A stretch of 64,000 nt of DNA from Halomonas sp. Y3 (GTDB lineage: Bacteria > Pseudomonadota > Gammaproteobacteria > Pseudomonadales > Halomonadaceae), in contig NZ_CP099975.1 of assembly GCF_024137965.1 (NCBI RefSeq), positions 2,976,001 through 3,040,000 on the forward strand. The letters are read 5' to 3'. Under the pieces are notes generated by a model. That model saw only the letters and a list, made by a program, of their open reading frames with translations, was not told the DNA's origin and ran no database searches. The translations under genes were made by a program, and so were the position numbers. Positions 29,509 to 42,769 of the stretch are shown piece after piece (within the stretch, counting starts at the first letter, position 1; each line of letters opens with the position of its first letter).

Positions 29509-30906
29509 ATGACTCATGTCCAGACGCTTCAGGCCCGCTTCGATGCCCAGCGCCGCGCCTTCGCCGCCGAGCCCTGGCCCGACCTGGCCCTACGTCGCGA
29601 CCGGCTCGCGCGTCTGGCGACCATGACCCGCCGCCACCGCGACGAGATCAGTCGGGCCATCGCCTCCGACTTCGGCTACCGGGCCGAGGCCGAGAGCCGG
29701 CTGGCCGAGGTGGCCACCGTGCTGCAGGCGATCCGCCACGCCCGGCGCCACCTGCGCCGCTGGATGCGACCGCGCCGCGCCGCCGTGCCCTGGCGGCTCA
29801 AGCCCGGCCGCGCCCGGGTCCATCGCCAGCCCCTTGGCGTGGTGGGCATCATCGCCCCCTTCAACTACCCCTGGAACCTGGCCATGCTGCCGGCGGTGGA
29901 CGCCCTGGCCGCCGGCAATCGGGTGCTGATCAAGCCCAGCGAACACACTCCGGTCACCAGTGCCCTGATGGCACGCCTGGCCGAACGCTACTTCAGCGCC
30001 GAGGAGCTCTGCGTGGTGGAGGGGGGCATGGGGGTCGCGAAAGCCTTCGCCGCCCTTCCCTTCGACCACCTGCTCTTTACCGGCGGCGGGCGCATCGGCC
30101 GCGAGGTGGCACGGGCCGCCGCCGCCAACCTGACCCCCGTCACCCTGGAGCTCGGCGGCAAGACGCCGGCCATCGTCGCCGACGACGCCGACCTGACCCG
30201 CGCCGCCGAGCGCATCGCCTTCGGCAAGTGGCTCAACGCCGGCCAGACCTGCATCGCCCCGGACCACGTGCTGGTGGAGAGCGCACGGCTGCCGGCGCTG
30301 GTCGAGGCGCTAAAGGCCGCGGTGGCAGACTTCTACCCGAAGGGCTGCACCAGCGCCGACTACAGCGCCGTGGTGGGGGAGCGGCAGCAGTCGCGCCTCA
30401 CCGCCATGCTGGAGGAGGCCCGGGACCACGGCTGCCGGGTGATCGAGCTCGGCGAGCGCCGGGAGCTGCCCGATGGCGGCGTCAAGCTGCCCCCCGTGCT
30501 GGTGGTGGACCCGAACGAAGGGCTCGCCATCATGCGCGAGGAGATCTTCGGCCCCTGGCTACCCATCGTCGGCGTGCGCGACTTCGACGCCGCCCTGGCC
30601 CACGTCAATGCCGGGCCCAGGCCCCTGGCCCTCTACGCCTTCACCGACGATGCCGAGCGGCGCCGGCGGGTGCTGGAGACCACCCGCTCCGGCGGCATGG
30701 TCTTCAACGACACCCTCTGGCACAGCGCCGTGCCCGCCCTGCCCTTCGGCGGCGTGGGCGAAAGCGGCATGGGCGCCTATCACGGCGAGGCGGGCTTTCG
30801 GCGCTTCAGCCACGAGCGCAGCGTCTTCATTCAGGCCCGACGCAACGCTGTCTCGCTGCTCAACCCGCCCTATCGCCGCTGGCTGCTCAAGCTGCTGGGG
30901 CTCTAG
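29509..30906 (+). CDS. Coniferyl-aldehyde-dehydrogenase-type aldehyde dehydrogenase
   Basis: NAD(P)-dependent oxidation of an aromatic or long-chain aldehyde is expected. The 465-residue protein has the cofactor segment [37 protein letters not shown] and the catalytic cysteine in [21 protein letters not shown] and the C-terminal hydrophobic tail ([14 protein letters not shown]) are characteristic of the CalB/class 3-like branch, in which the tail can associate with membranes. It lies 39 bases before edd on the same strand and may be cotranscribed, though a role in glucose catabolism is not obvious. Confidence 0.88.
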   Translation: MTHVQTLQARFDAQRRAFAAEPWPDLALRRDRLARLATMTRRHRDEISRAIASDFGYRAEAESRLAEVATVLQAIRHARRHLRRWMRPRRAAVPWRLKPGRARVHRQPLGVVGIIAPFNYPWNLAMLPAVDALAAGNRVLIKPSEHTPVTSALMARLAERYFSAEELCVVEGGMGVAKAFAALPFDHLLFTGGGRIGREVARAAAANLTPVTLELGGKTPAIVADDADLTRAAERIAFGKWLNAGQTCIAPDHVLVESARLPALVEALKAAVADFYPKGCTSADYSAVVGERQQSRLTAMLEEARDHGCRVIELGERRELPDGGVKLPPVLVVDPNEGLAIMREEIFGPWLPIVGVRDFDAALAHVNAGPRPLALYAFTDDAERRRRVLETTRSGGMVFNDTLWHSAVPALPFGGVGESGMGAYHGEAGFRRFSHERSVFIQARRNAVSLLNPPYRRWLLKLLGL

Positions 30907-30945
30907 CCCCGGCGCCGTCATCGCACGAAACGCTGGAGACTCACC

Positions 30946-32820
<1,875 letters not shown>

Positions 32821-32897
32821 GCTCGGGGAGCTGCCGTGCTAGGCTATGCCGCCTCTGCCAACGCCATGACCGCAGCACCGCCAGCTCAGGAGGCCTC

Positions 32898-33974
<1,077 letters not shown>

Positions 33975-33999
33975 GTCGGGCTATTGTTCCAGCTGGTTC

Positions 34000-35922
34000 T
34001 CATTGATCATGGCCTGACTCCTCCGTGATATAGGCCTGCTGGGGGTGGTTGGGCTTGGTTGGGTACAGCAGCTTGAGCCGCCGAGCCCTGACCATGGGCT
34101 GCAGATAATGCTTGCGCAAGGACTCCGCCGAGCGATTGAGCAAGCGAGTCAGCTCATCCAAGCGCAAGGGACGCCGGCAACAGAGGGCCAGGATGACCTC
34201 CTCAACCTTGCCCCTCGGTGCCTTACCCCTCTCGGCGATAGGCCTTGCCAGTGCCTCAAGGTCCTCCCAAGGTCCGGAGCTAATGCCCAAAGGTCCGGAG
34301 CCCGTCTCCAAAGGTCCGGAGTTGGATAGCAAAGGTCCGGAGCTCATGTTCAAAGGTGCCGAGCTGGAGCCAGCCGTCTCTTCCGCCATCTCAAGTTCAG
34401 TGAAGATATCCTCCAGGTACGCATCAGGCAGGAAGTACACCGTTCCACGACCAGCTCCGCCGCGCAGCATCAGACGCTTCTCCACCAGCCCAGCAAGCAG
34501 CTGACTAAGGTCTCTAGGATGAATATCCAGGATGGACATCATGCGCCCATGGTCCACCGTCCTCTCGATGGAGGCCGTCACAAGGACAAGGCGCTCCTTG
34601 TCCGACAGGCTAGCGAAGACATCCTCTCCCAATGAGGCGTGCAGCTCGGCCAATACCGACTCCGGCACCAGGCTGAGCATGTGCAATTCCAGCAGGGTCT
34701 GATCGGAGGGCGCCTGGGTTTCGCGCAGCACCGGCTTTCGCCAGTGCTGACTCGACCAACCCTGGAAAATCTTGGGCAGCCCGGAACCTGCATTCTCGCC
34801 CAGGCCGATATAACGAAACATGTTTTGCAACAATCGATTACGACAATCGCTGTACCCCCCGGCCATGGCTTGATCCACCGGCACCCGCATCAGGCCAGGG
34901 TTGCGGAACCCGAACATGTCCGGTCTCTTGACCACCAGTATCGAGGCCCGCCCACTATAGTCCGCGTGCACCAGGGTGTTGACCAGGGCCTCACGCAACG
35001 CCTTGTGGACCAGAGTGTCATCCTGGCGCTGGTCGCCCTCCAGAGCGAAGGGCACCTTGAGATCGGCAGTCAGCTTGCGAATCACACGGCGATAGAAGTC
35101 GAACACGTTCCCCGACCAGCTGCCATCCAGAGTGAATCGGTCGACCCAGCGTAACTCCGCTTTTGGCTCGGGGCGCTCCTGGTAGTCGAGCATGTAATTG
35201 GGAAAAGCTTCGATTATGGCGACCTGCTGGCCAAACATCAGAAGCCCGGCGCGTGTCAGCCCAGAGCCCCCAGCTTCCCGGTCCTTGCGCCAGCCACCGA
35301 TCTGGTAAAGAAACGCCTGGGCATCCAGTTGGTTCCACGGATGGTCAGGCTGCCGATTGGCGTAGAGCTGGCGATACTGATTGAAGCTCTCGATATCCAG
35401 GTCATCCAGGCCAAAGCCCCGCAGGATCTCACTGTCACGGCTGTCCTCGACCTGCTCGGCCAACATGCGCCGCACCTGCTCTTCACCCAGCAGATGGTCG
35501 GTGCTGTTGAAGCGGCGATAGGTACCGCTCAGAGGGTTGCCGCGGAGATAGACAGGCCGCTGCTTGCGAGTCGCCGCCGGCACATGGATATGCACGACGG
35601 TCTTATCCTCAATCTCGATGAGGCGGACCCAGAGGTCACTAAGCAGGTTGACGCTGACCTTCTGAGGGTTGTTGAGCCCGGTCCAGAGCTCATCGATAAC
35701 CTTCTGGGGGTCAGCCACGCCGGCTAGTTCGAAATGGCCACTGGATCTCTCCCGCACCCCCAGGAAGATGTCGCCACCACGGGTGTTGGCGAATGCACTG
35801 TAGGTCGGCCAGAACTCCTTGGGCAGCGCTCCCTTGCCATCGCGCCCCTGAGCCAGCTTGCACTCCACATCCACGCTTTCGCGCAGGGCCGAGATATCCT
35901 CCAGGGAGTCGATTTCAAGCAT
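34000..35922 (-). CDS. AlbA_2 / HATPase_c_4 domain protein (RecG-C-like), unknown function
   Basis: A 640-residue protein with an N-terminal AlbA_2 (Schlafen-like) domain (about 10-140: VECKLAQGRDGKGALPKEF, SAFANTRGGDIFLGV), a central ATPase-like domain with ALREALVNTLVHADYSGRA and GLGENAGSGLPKIFQGW, and C-terminal winged-helix segments (about 440-490 and 590-625). Between these lies a five-copy heptad repeat of the type SSGPLxx. Such proteins are annotated as putative transcriptional regulators or DNA-binding proteins and are frequent on genomic islets; some relatives lie in defence loci. The ATG at 35922 has AAAGGA eight bases upstream; the ATG at 35928 is only two bases from it. Base composition is visibly more AT-rich than in neighbouring genes. 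Confidence 0.8.
   Translation of the reverse strand: MLEIDSLEDISALRESVDVECKLAQGRDGKGALPKEFWPTYSAFANTRGGDIFLGVRERSSGHFELAGVADPQKVIDELWTGLNNPQKVSVNLLSDLWVRLIEIEDKTVVHIHVPAATRKQRPVYLRGNPLSGTYRRFNSTDHLLGEEQVRRMLAEQVEDSRDSEILRGFGLDDLDIESFNQYRQLYANRQPDHPWNQLDAQAFLYQIGGWRKDREAGGSGLTRAGLLMFGQQVAIIEAFPNYMLDYQERPEPKAELRWVDRFTLDGSWSGNVFDFYRRVIRKLTADLKVPFALEGDQRQDDTLVHKALREALVNTLVHADYSGRASILVVKRPDMFGFRNPGLMRVPVDQAMAGGYSDCRNRLLQNMFRYIGLGENAGSGLPKIFQGWSSQHWRKPVLRETQAPSDQTLLELHMLSLVPESVLAELHASLGEDVFASLSDKERLVLVTASIERTVDHGRMMSILDIHPRDLSQLLAGLVEKRLMLRGGAGRGTVYFLPDAYLEDIFTELEMAEETAGSSSAPLNMSSGPLLSNSGPLETGSGPLGISSGPWEDLEALARPIAERGKAPRGKVEEVILALCCRRPLRLDELTRLLNRSAESLRKHYLQPMVRARRLKLLYPTKPNHPQQAYITEESGHDQ
34269..34374 (-). 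repeat. Five 21-bp in-frame repeats in the AlbA_2 gene
   Basis: The word aaggtccgga (plus strand) recurs at 34269, 34290, 34311 and 34332, with a variant aaggtgccga at 34353, at exact 21-bp spacing. On the coding strand it gives (S/N/G)SGPLxx heptads between the ATPase-like domain and the C-terminal winged helix. Confidence 0.85.
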
Positions 35923-36079
35923 CGCCATCTTCCTTTGCCAGCAGAGTGACAGACCTGTCGCGACCGAAGAGGCGGGTCATCTGGTCCAGGCTGAGCCAGG
36001 CGGTTTCCGGCTCAAGCGCCACTTCCAGCTGTGCCTGGCCATCACGGGAAGTGAAGATTCGTACTTGCTGCTCGGTCAT
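35915..36079 (-). pseudogene. Truncated RhuM-like N-terminal fragment
   Basis: A 54-codon frame whose product (QVRIFTSRDGQAQLEVALE, then AWLSLDQMTRLFGRDRSV) matches the N-terminal domain of RhuM-type proteins, which normally run to over 300 residues. After RDRSV the sequence diverges to LLAKEDGDA and stops. It has a good ribosome site (GAGGA seven bases before the ATG) and its last codons overlap the start of the AlbA_2 gene, so it may still serve to couple translation of that gene. I read it as a remnant left by deletion; a short functional leader peptide is the alternative. Confidence 0.55.
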
Positions 36080-36161
36080 GACAGTTCCTCGCCATTGCCT
36101 TGGGCAAGCGCCTGCGTGTCGGTTCATGGATGGAAAGTCATCCGGAAACCACCAGAAGGTA

Positions 36162-36184
36162 AGCGCCCACCTCTGCAGGCGCTC
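36162..36184 (-). terminator. Possible weak terminator after eda
   Basis: A 6-bp GC stem (36163-36168 region with 36179-36184) lies just after the eda stop on the minus strand, without a clear T-tract. Weak candidate only. Confidence 0.25.
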
Positions 36185-36192
36185 AGATCAGC

Positions 36193-36855
36193 TCAGTGAT
36201 GAAACCGCTCCGCGGCTTCCCGGGCCAGCTGGCGGATGCCGTGCCAGTCCTCGGCGTCGATCAGGGACTGGGGCGTCAGCCAGGTGCCGCCCACGCACAT
36301 CACGTTCTTCAGCGCCAGGTAGTCCTCGGCGTTCTCCAGGGTGATACCGCCGGTGGGGCAGAAGCGCGCCTCGGGGAGCGGGCCGGCGAAGGCCTTCAGC
36401 GTCTTGACGCCGCCGCTGGCCTCGGCGGGGAAGAACTTGAAGCGGCGGTAGCCGTGCTGCCAACCGGACATCACCTCGGAGACGGTGGTCACCCCCGGCA
36501 GCATCGGCACGGGGCTGCTGACGCCGTGGCGATAGAGCGCCGCCGTGGCCCCCGGCGTGACCACGAAGTCGGCTTCCACCTCCTCGGCCTGGCGGTACTG
36601 GGCCGGGGTGAGCACGGTCCCCACGCCCACGCTGGCCTGGGGCAGCGCCGCCTTGATGCGGCGCACCGCCTCCAGGGCGCAGTCGGTGCGCAGGGTCACC
36701 TCCAGCACGGAAAGCCCCCCCTCCACCAGGGCGGTGGCCAGGGGCACCGCATCCTCGAGGCGCTGGATGGCCAGCACCGGGATCACCTCCGCCTTGAGGC
36801 AGATGCTGTCGAGCTCGGTGGTGCGGGTCGAGGGCAGCTGTTTGTCGATGGTCAT
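36193..36855 (-). CDS. eda: 2-keto-3-deoxy-6-phosphogluconate aldolase
   Basis: Cleaves KDPG to pyruvate and glyceraldehyde 3-phosphate, the last Entner-Doudoroff step. The 220-residue protein has the catalytic glutamate in LSVLEVTLRTDCAL and the Schiff-base lysine in YRRFKFFPAEASGG, with the C-terminal FCPTGGITLENAEDYLAL. It follows pgl by 18 bases on the same strand, forming the pgl-eda part of a zwf-pgl-eda operon. Confidence 0.96.
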   Translation of the reverse strand: MTIDKQLPSTRTTELDSICLKAEVIPVLAIQRLEDAVPLATALVEGGLSVLEVTLRTDCALEAVRRIKAALPQASVGVGTVLTPAQYRQAEEVEADFVVTPGATAALYRHGVSSPVPMLPGVTTVSEVMSGWQHGYRRFKFFPAEASGGVKTLKAFAGPLPEARFCPTGGITLENAEDYLALKNVMCVGGTWLTPQSLIDAEDWHGIRQLAREAAERFHH

Positions 36856-36873
36856 GGAACACCTCCGGTCGGT

Positions 36874-37539
36874 TCAGGGAGCCCAGTAAATCGCCAGCGG
36901 GCAGGAAAGAAAGGCGCGGATCGGCAGCTCCCGGGGGTCATCCCCGGCCAGGGCGCGCACCAGGGTGTCGCGCTTGTCGCCGCCGGTGATATGCAGGAAG
37001 TGACGCCGGGCACGGTGCAGCCGGTCGCCGCTCAGGGTCAGCCTGGGCAGCTGGCCCGGGGCGCGGATCGCCACCGCCGGCTCGGCGGTGGTCAGCGCCA
37101 GGGGCAGCTCCGGGCTGTCGGGGAAGAGCGAGGCGGTGTGGCCGTCGCCGCCCATGCCCAGCACCACGGCGCTGGCGGGCCAGGCCAGCGACGCGAGCCG
37201 CCGGGCCACCTCAGCCACGCCCTGCTCCGGGGTGGGGTCATGGGTGGTCAAGGAGACGAAGGTGGCCGCCGCCGCAGGGCCCTGCAGCAGGTGGTGACCC
37301 ACCAGGCGAGCGTTGCTGTCGGCGTGCTCCATTGCCACCCAGCGCTCGTCGGCCAGGGTGACCTCGACCCGCTCCCAGGGCAGCTCCCGGGCGGCCAGGG
37401 CCCGGAAGAAGGGCACCGGGGTAGAACCGCCGGAGACCACCAGCAGGGCACGCTCCTGGTGATTCAGGTCATGCTGCAGCGCTTCCGCCACCGCCTCGGC
37501 CAGCTGGGTAGCCAGGCGCTCTCGACACAGCTCGCTCAT
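36874..37539 (-). CDS. pgl: 6-phosphogluconolactonase
   Basis: Hydrolyses 6-phosphogluconolactone made by Zwf. The 221-residue DevB-type protein has LVVSGGSTPVPFFRALA, VTLADERWVAMEHADSN, VVLGMGGDGHTASLFPDS and the terminal LTLSGDRL and HFLHITGGDKRDTL blocks. It lies between eda and the IS1182-type element that separates it from zwf; expression may now depend on readthrough from the element or a local promoter. Confidence 0.95.
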   Translation of the reverse strand: MSELCRERLATQLAEAVAEALQHDLNHQERALLVVSGGSTPVPFFRALAARELPWERVEVTLADERWVAMEHADSNARLVGHHLLQGPAAAATFVSLTTHDPTPEQGVAEVARRLASLAWPASAVVLGMGGDGHTASLFPDSPELPLALTTAEPAVAIRAPGQLPRLTLSGDRLHRARRHFLHITGGDKRDTLVRALAGDDPRELPIRAFLSCPLAIYWAP

Positions 37540-37568
37540 ATGGTTTCCTCCCGAGAGGCCTTCCAGAA

Positions 37569-37594
37569 TCGCGCGATAAATCGCGCTCCTACAG
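37569..37594 (-). repeat. REP-like palindrome upstream of pgl
   Basis: The stretch contains a 6-bp hairpin (37571-37576 with 37581-37586, loop taaa). On the minus strand it begins with tgtaggagcgcga, a pattern shared by extragenic palindromes in pseudomonads and relatives. It lies 30-55 bases upstream of the pgl start. Confidence 0.5.
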
Positions 37595-37657
37595 CTCCCG
37601 ACGAAGCCCGCCCCTTCCTGTTTCCGGCCTCATCGCGGCGCTCCTGACGCTCGCTAG

Positions 37658-39244
37658 CAGTCTGTCGGACTTGAGGTTAATGGATGAGCTGAGGCGTGGG
37701 TTCTTCACCAACCCCCTGTGTTGGTGTTGGTGTGTGGCTCTTAACCTGCCCCTCAGCTTCTGCAAGGCGGTTCTGACGCCTTGCCTGCTGGCCGGTTGGG
37801 CGCGGCGAGCCCTCGGCCCTCAGCCCGCCGTCAACCGGTGCATCCGCTTGATATTCCACGCCATGGTGGCCAATCGCCACTCACCACTGACGTTCTCCAG
37901 GCCGCGCAGCGAGAACTGCCGGAACCCCATCACGTGCTTGATGATCCCGAAGACGGGTTCCACGGTATGTTTGCGCAATGCGTAGAGCGCTCGGCCCGCC
38001 TGCGTCTTCAAGCGGTGTGCCATTTGCTCGACGGGATCCTCGCTCGCCGGGGCAGGAGGATCAGCGGCGAAGCGCTCGAAGACCGGGAGGTGGTGGACGT
38101 CGCGCTGCATCGCCAACAGCGGTTCGATGCCATGGGCATGGCAGGCCTGGACATTGGCGCCACTGAAGTAGCCGGTATCGGCCAGCAGGTGGTCAGGTTT
38201 TTCCAGCGTTTCCGGGTAACCTTGCCAGGCCGTCAGTAGCGGCATGACTTGCTGCTTGTCATTGGTCGCCTGGGTGACGTGGACATGGGTCACCAACAGG
38301 CTGTCGGTATCAACCGCGGCTTGGGCGTTGTAGCACTGATCAAACCCCTTGCCGGTGACCGGCATGATGCGCGACTGCGGGTCGGTGAAATTGATCTGAT
38401 CCTTGTCACGCGGGCCACCAGTGGGCGGTTCGGGGTCACGCCCACGGGGCTTCTTGCCGGCCTTGCGCTGCGCCTCCCGCCGCGCCACCTTTTCCTGATA
38501 GGCGGCTTGCTCGGTGGCGTCCCGCTCCTCGGCGCGCGCCTCGATCTTGGCCTTCGCCTCGGCGATGGCCGCCAGGCGGGCTTCACGGCGGGCAATCTCG
38601 GCGGGGATGTCCATGCCGTCGGCCGCGTCCTCCTTGTCCGCCGACTCGGCCCGCTCGGTCAGCGCTTTCACCTCTGCCCTGAACTGTGCCTCCAGCTTCT
38701 TGGCATGGCCATACGACAACGCCTTGTGCTTGCTGGCGTTGGCCTTGAGCTTGGTGCCGTCCAGGGCGATGGTGCCAAGCTTGAGCAGCTTCATCTCGCG
38801 GGCCAGCAGCAGCACCTGTACGAACAACTGTTCCAGTTCCGGCAGAAAGCGGCGGCGAAAGGTGGCCAGCGTGTCATGGTCGGGATGGGTATTGGCGGCC
38901 AGGTAGCGGAACGCCACCGAGTCATAGGTGGCACGCTCGATCTTGCGGCTGGAGACCACCCCGGTGGCGTAGCCGTAGATCAGCAGGCTCAGCAGCACCG
39001 CCGGGTGATGTGCCTTGGAACCCCGCCCCATGTAACGCCGGGTCAACGTCGAGAGGTCCAGTTGTTCGACAACATCGACAACGAACCGCGCCAGGTGACC
39101 ATCGGGCAACCACTCGTCTACCGAAGGCGGCAGCAGGTAATCGGTCTGGCGGTCCACAGGGATGAAGCGGCTCATGGCGATCTTCTCAGCTCGGCGATGA
39201 CGGTGGTCAGTATCTCACGGTGCGACGGAAAGTCCGACAGACTG
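37658..39244 (-). mobile_element. Complete IS1182-family insertion sequence
   Basis: A 1587-bp element bounded by perfect 15-bp inverted repeats (37658-37672 and 39230-39244) and flanked on each side by CTAG (37654-37657 and 39245-39248), the apparent target duplication. It holds a single intact transposase gene reading leftwards. It lies between zwf and pgl, inside what is normally one operon. Confidence 0.9.
37820..39175 (-). CDS. IS1182-family transposase
   Basis: A 451-residue DDE transposase, full length. The N-terminus FIPVDRQTDYLLPPSVDEWLP and the block HPAVLLSLLIYGYATGV are typical; then DHDTLATFRRRFLPELE, IALDGTKLKANASKHK (first catalytic Asp), LADTGYFSGANV (second Asp) and RKHTVEPVFGIIKHVMGFRQF (Glu). 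A charged insertion of about 100 residues with the motif KKPRGRDPEPPTG separates the first two. No frameshift, so probably active. It reads in the same direction as zwf, pgl and eda. Confidence 0.93.
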   Translation of the reverse strand: MSRFIPVDRQTDYLLPPSVDEWLPDGHLARFVVDVVEQLDLSTLTRRYMGRGSKAHHPAVLLSLLIYGYATGVVSSRKIERATYDSVAFRYLAANTHPDHDTLATFRRRFLPELEQLFVQVLLLAREMKLLKLGTIALDGTKLKANASKHKALSYGHAKKLEAQFRAEVKALTERAESADKEDAADGMDIPAEIARREARLAAIAEAKAKIEARAEERDATEQAAYQEKVARREAQRKAGKKPRGRDPEPPTGGPRDKDQINFTDPQSRIMPVTGKGFDQCYNAQAAVDTDSLLVTHVHVTQATNDKQQVMPLLTAWQGYPETLEKPDHLLADTGYFSGANVQACHAHGIEPLLAMQRDVHHLPVFERFAADPPAPASEDPVEQMAHRLKTQAGRALYALRKHTVEPVFGIIKHVMGFRQFSLRGLENVSGEWRLATMAWNIKRMHRLTAG

Positions 39245-39248
39245 CTAG
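39230..39248. repeat. Right end of the IS element with CTAG target duplication
   Basis: The 15-bp inverted repeat 39230-39244 plus the flanking CTAG is the exact reverse complement of the left end (37654-37672). Confidence 0.9.
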
Positions 39249-39289
39249 TAATCCTCGTACCAGCTTCGGCCATCCTGGGTGATCATGGC
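39249..39289 (-). pseudogene. Duplicated remnant of the zwf 3' end
   Basis: A 41-bp stretch (39249-39289) is identical to 39339-39379, the end of zwf encoding [14 protein letters not shown]. It lies 90 bases downstream of the true copy. The minus-strand frame continues upstream as PAGPRAGRHFLKTAMIT, similar to but diverged from the zwf [15 protein letters not shown], and ends with TAG rather than TGA. It is therefore the tail of a second, diverged zwf-like sequence. Confidence 0.8.
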
Positions 39290-39334
39290 GGTCTTGAGAA
39301 AGTGGCGACCGGCCCTGGGGCCAGCCGGCACTTC

Positions 39335-40828
<1,494 letters not shown>

Positions 40829-40965
40829 GCCCTGCCCTCCTTGTCTGCCGGCGCGCTCCTGTGCGGAGCCGGACCGGTCCATCGCCTACCCGCAGCATAA
40901 CCTGCATAATGTCGTTAAATCACCACATCCCCTGCCGCCAGCCGTTACGGAGACCCCAACCGCCC

Positions 40966-41829
40966 ATGGCCAGTCACGACCTGCTCGATCGAATCCGTCA
41001 GCGCCTCGAGGAGCTCAACCGTTCGGAGCGCAAGGTCGCCGACGTCATCCTCGCCGACCCCACCGCCGCCACCAGCATGAGCATCGCCAGCCTGGCCCAG
41101 GCCGCCTCCGTCAGCGAGCCCACCGTCAACCGCTTCTGCCGCAGCTTCAACGCCAAGGGCTACCCGGACTTCAAGATCAAGCTGGCCCAGAGCCTGGCCG
41201 GCGGTACGCCCTATGTCAGCCAGGCGGTGGAGCCCGACGACAGCGCCGCCGACTACACCCGCAAGATCTTCGGGGCTACCATGGCCGCCCTGGACGAGGC
41301 CCTGCGCCAGACCGACCCGGTGCGCATCGAGAAGGTAGTGGACTACCTGATTCAGGCTCGGCAGCTGCACTTCTTCGGGCTCGGCGCCTCGGGGGCCGTG
41401 GCCCAGGATGCCCAGCACAAGTTCTTCCGCTTCAACATGCCGGTCACCGCCTACGTGGACGTGCTGATGCAGCGCATGGTGGCGTCGAGCTGCCACACCG
41501 GGGACGTGGTGGTGGTGATCTCCTGGACCGGCCGCACCCGGGAGCTGGTCGATATCGCCCGCCTGGCCCGGGAGAACGGCGCCGTGGTGCTGGGCATCAC
41601 CGCCCCGGGCTCGCCCCTGGCGGCGGAGTGCACCGAGACCCTGGAGGTGGCCACCCCCGAGGATACCGACCACTACATGCCCATGACCTCGCGCATGATC
41701 CAGCTGACGCTGATCGACGTGCTGGCCACCGGGGTGACCCTGCGCCGCGGCGAGGACTTCCTGCCCCATCTCAAGAAGATCAAGGACAGCCTCAAGAGCA
41801 CCCGCTACGCCGCCCCGCGCAATGACTGA
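40966..41829 (+). CDS. hexR: RpiR-family repressor HexR
   Basis: KDPG-responsive regulator of central carbon genes. The 287-residue protein has an N-terminal HTH_6 domain (about 1-77, with [23 protein letters not shown]) and a SIS sugar-phosphate domain (about 120-260, including [18 protein letters not shown] and [17 protein letters not shown]). The divergent position relative to zwf is the one found for HexR in pseudomonads and other gammaproteobacteria. The start at 40966 has a GGAG 13 bases upstream. Confidence 0.93.
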   Translation: MASHDLLDRIRQRLEELNRSERKVADVILADPTAATSMSIASLAQAASVSEPTVNRFCRSFNAKGYPDFKIKLAQSLAGGTPYVSQAVEPDDSAADYTRKIFGATMAALDEALRQTDPVRIEKVVDYLIQARQLHFFGLGASGAVAQDAQHKFFRFNMPVTAYVDVLMQRMVASSCHTGDVVVVISWTGRTRELVDIARLARENGAVVLGITAPGSPLAAECTETLEVATPEDTDHYMPMTSRMIQLTLIDVLATGVTLRRGEDFLPHLKKIKDSLKSTRYAAPRND

Positions 41830-41903
41830 ACACCACCCGCGGGCTTGCCAGAGGCGGCCTCTCGCACAACAATAGCTCCCCCTGTCACCGCTGGAGCCCT
41901 GCC

Positions 41904-42758
41904 ATGCGCCGCCTTGCCCTTGCCGCCACCCTTGTCCTGTTCGCCCAGGGTGCGGCCGCCGAGACCTTCCGCTTCACCGCCATTCCCGACGAGGACCAGG
42001 CGCGCCTGGTGGAGCGCTTCGGCAAGGTCGCCGACTATCTGGAGGAGCGCCTGGGCGTCGAGGTGGAGTACGTGCCGGTGAAGTCCTACAGCGCCGCGGT
42101 CACCGCCTTTCGCAACGACCAGGTGCAGCTGGCCTGGTTCGGCGGCCTCTCCGGCGTCCAGGCCCGCCGCCTGGTACCGGGCTCCCAGGCACTCGCCCAG
42201 GGCAGCGAGGATGACGCCTTCATGAGCTACTTCATCGCCCACCGCTCGACCGGCCTCGAGCGGGCCGATGAGCTGCCCGACGCGCTCGAGGGGATGAGCC
42301 TCACCTTCGGCTCGCGCACCTCCACCTCCGGGCGCCTGATGCCGGAGCACTTCTTCCGGGAGCGCTTCAACGACGTCGACCCCGAGGCCTTCTTCTCCCG
42401 GGTGGGCTACTCCGGGGACCACTCCCGCACCATCGCCCTGGTGGAGGCGGGCACCTGGGATATCGGCGCGGTGAACTATACCGTCTGGGACGCCGCCGTC
42501 GCCGATGGCCGCGTCGACACCGACCGGGTCTCGGTGATCTGGGCCACCCCGCCCTATCCCGACTACAACTGGACCCTGCGCGGCGACGCCGACGAGCGCT
42601 TCGGCGAGGGCTTCACCGAGAAGGTCCAGGCCGCCTTCCTGGAGATGGACGACCCGGCGCTGCTGGCGAGCTTCCCCCGCGAGGCCTTCATTCCCGCCGA
42701 CAACGCCCTCTACGCGCCCATCGAGGAGGTCGCGGAAGAGCTCGGCCTGCTGCGCTGA
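41904..42758 (+). CDS. PhnD-type ABC transporter substrate-binding protein (phosphonate or putative selenate class)
   Basis: A 284-residue periplasmic binding protein with signal peptide (LALAATLVLFAQGAAA). The PhnD/TauA-like fold is indicated by the segments VPVKSYSAAVTAFRNDQVQLAWFGGLSG, LTFGSRTSTSGRLMPEHFF and WDIGAVNYTVWDAAV. The N-terminal FTAIPDEDQARLVERFGKV resembles a group annotated as putative selenate binding proteins, but the substrate cannot be settled from the sequence. It is followed 11 bases later by its ATPase and permease genes. Confidence 0.82.
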   Translation: MRRLALAATLVLFAQGAAAETFRFTAIPDEDQARLVERFGKVADYLEERLGVEVEYVPVKSYSAAVTAFRNDQVQLAWFGGLSGVQARRLVPGSQALAQGSEDDAFMSYFIAHRSTGLERADELPDALEGMSLTFGSRTSTSGRLMPEHFFRERFNDVDPEAFFSRVGYSGDHSRTIALVEAGTWDIGAVNYTVWDAAVADGRVDTDRVSVIWATPPYPDYNWTLRGDADERFGEGFTEKVQAAFLEMDDPALLASFPREAFIPADNALYAPIEEVAEELGLLR

Positions 42759-42769
42759 GGGCAAGCGCC

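Noticed and set aside
34269..34374. Operator array or iteron in the AlbA_2 gene
   Set aside because: The 21-bp spacing is in frame and encodes a consistent heptad, so a coding linker repeat is the simpler reading.
36080..36192. Full-length RhuM gene
   Set aside because: No continuation of RhuM motifs in any frame after the RDRSV block or upstream of the ATG; only the N-terminal fragment is present.
40829..40965. HexR operator between zwf and hexR
   Set aside because: A short symmetric TAAC...GTTA element exists near 40899-40916, but it does not match the HexR consensus well enough to annotate.
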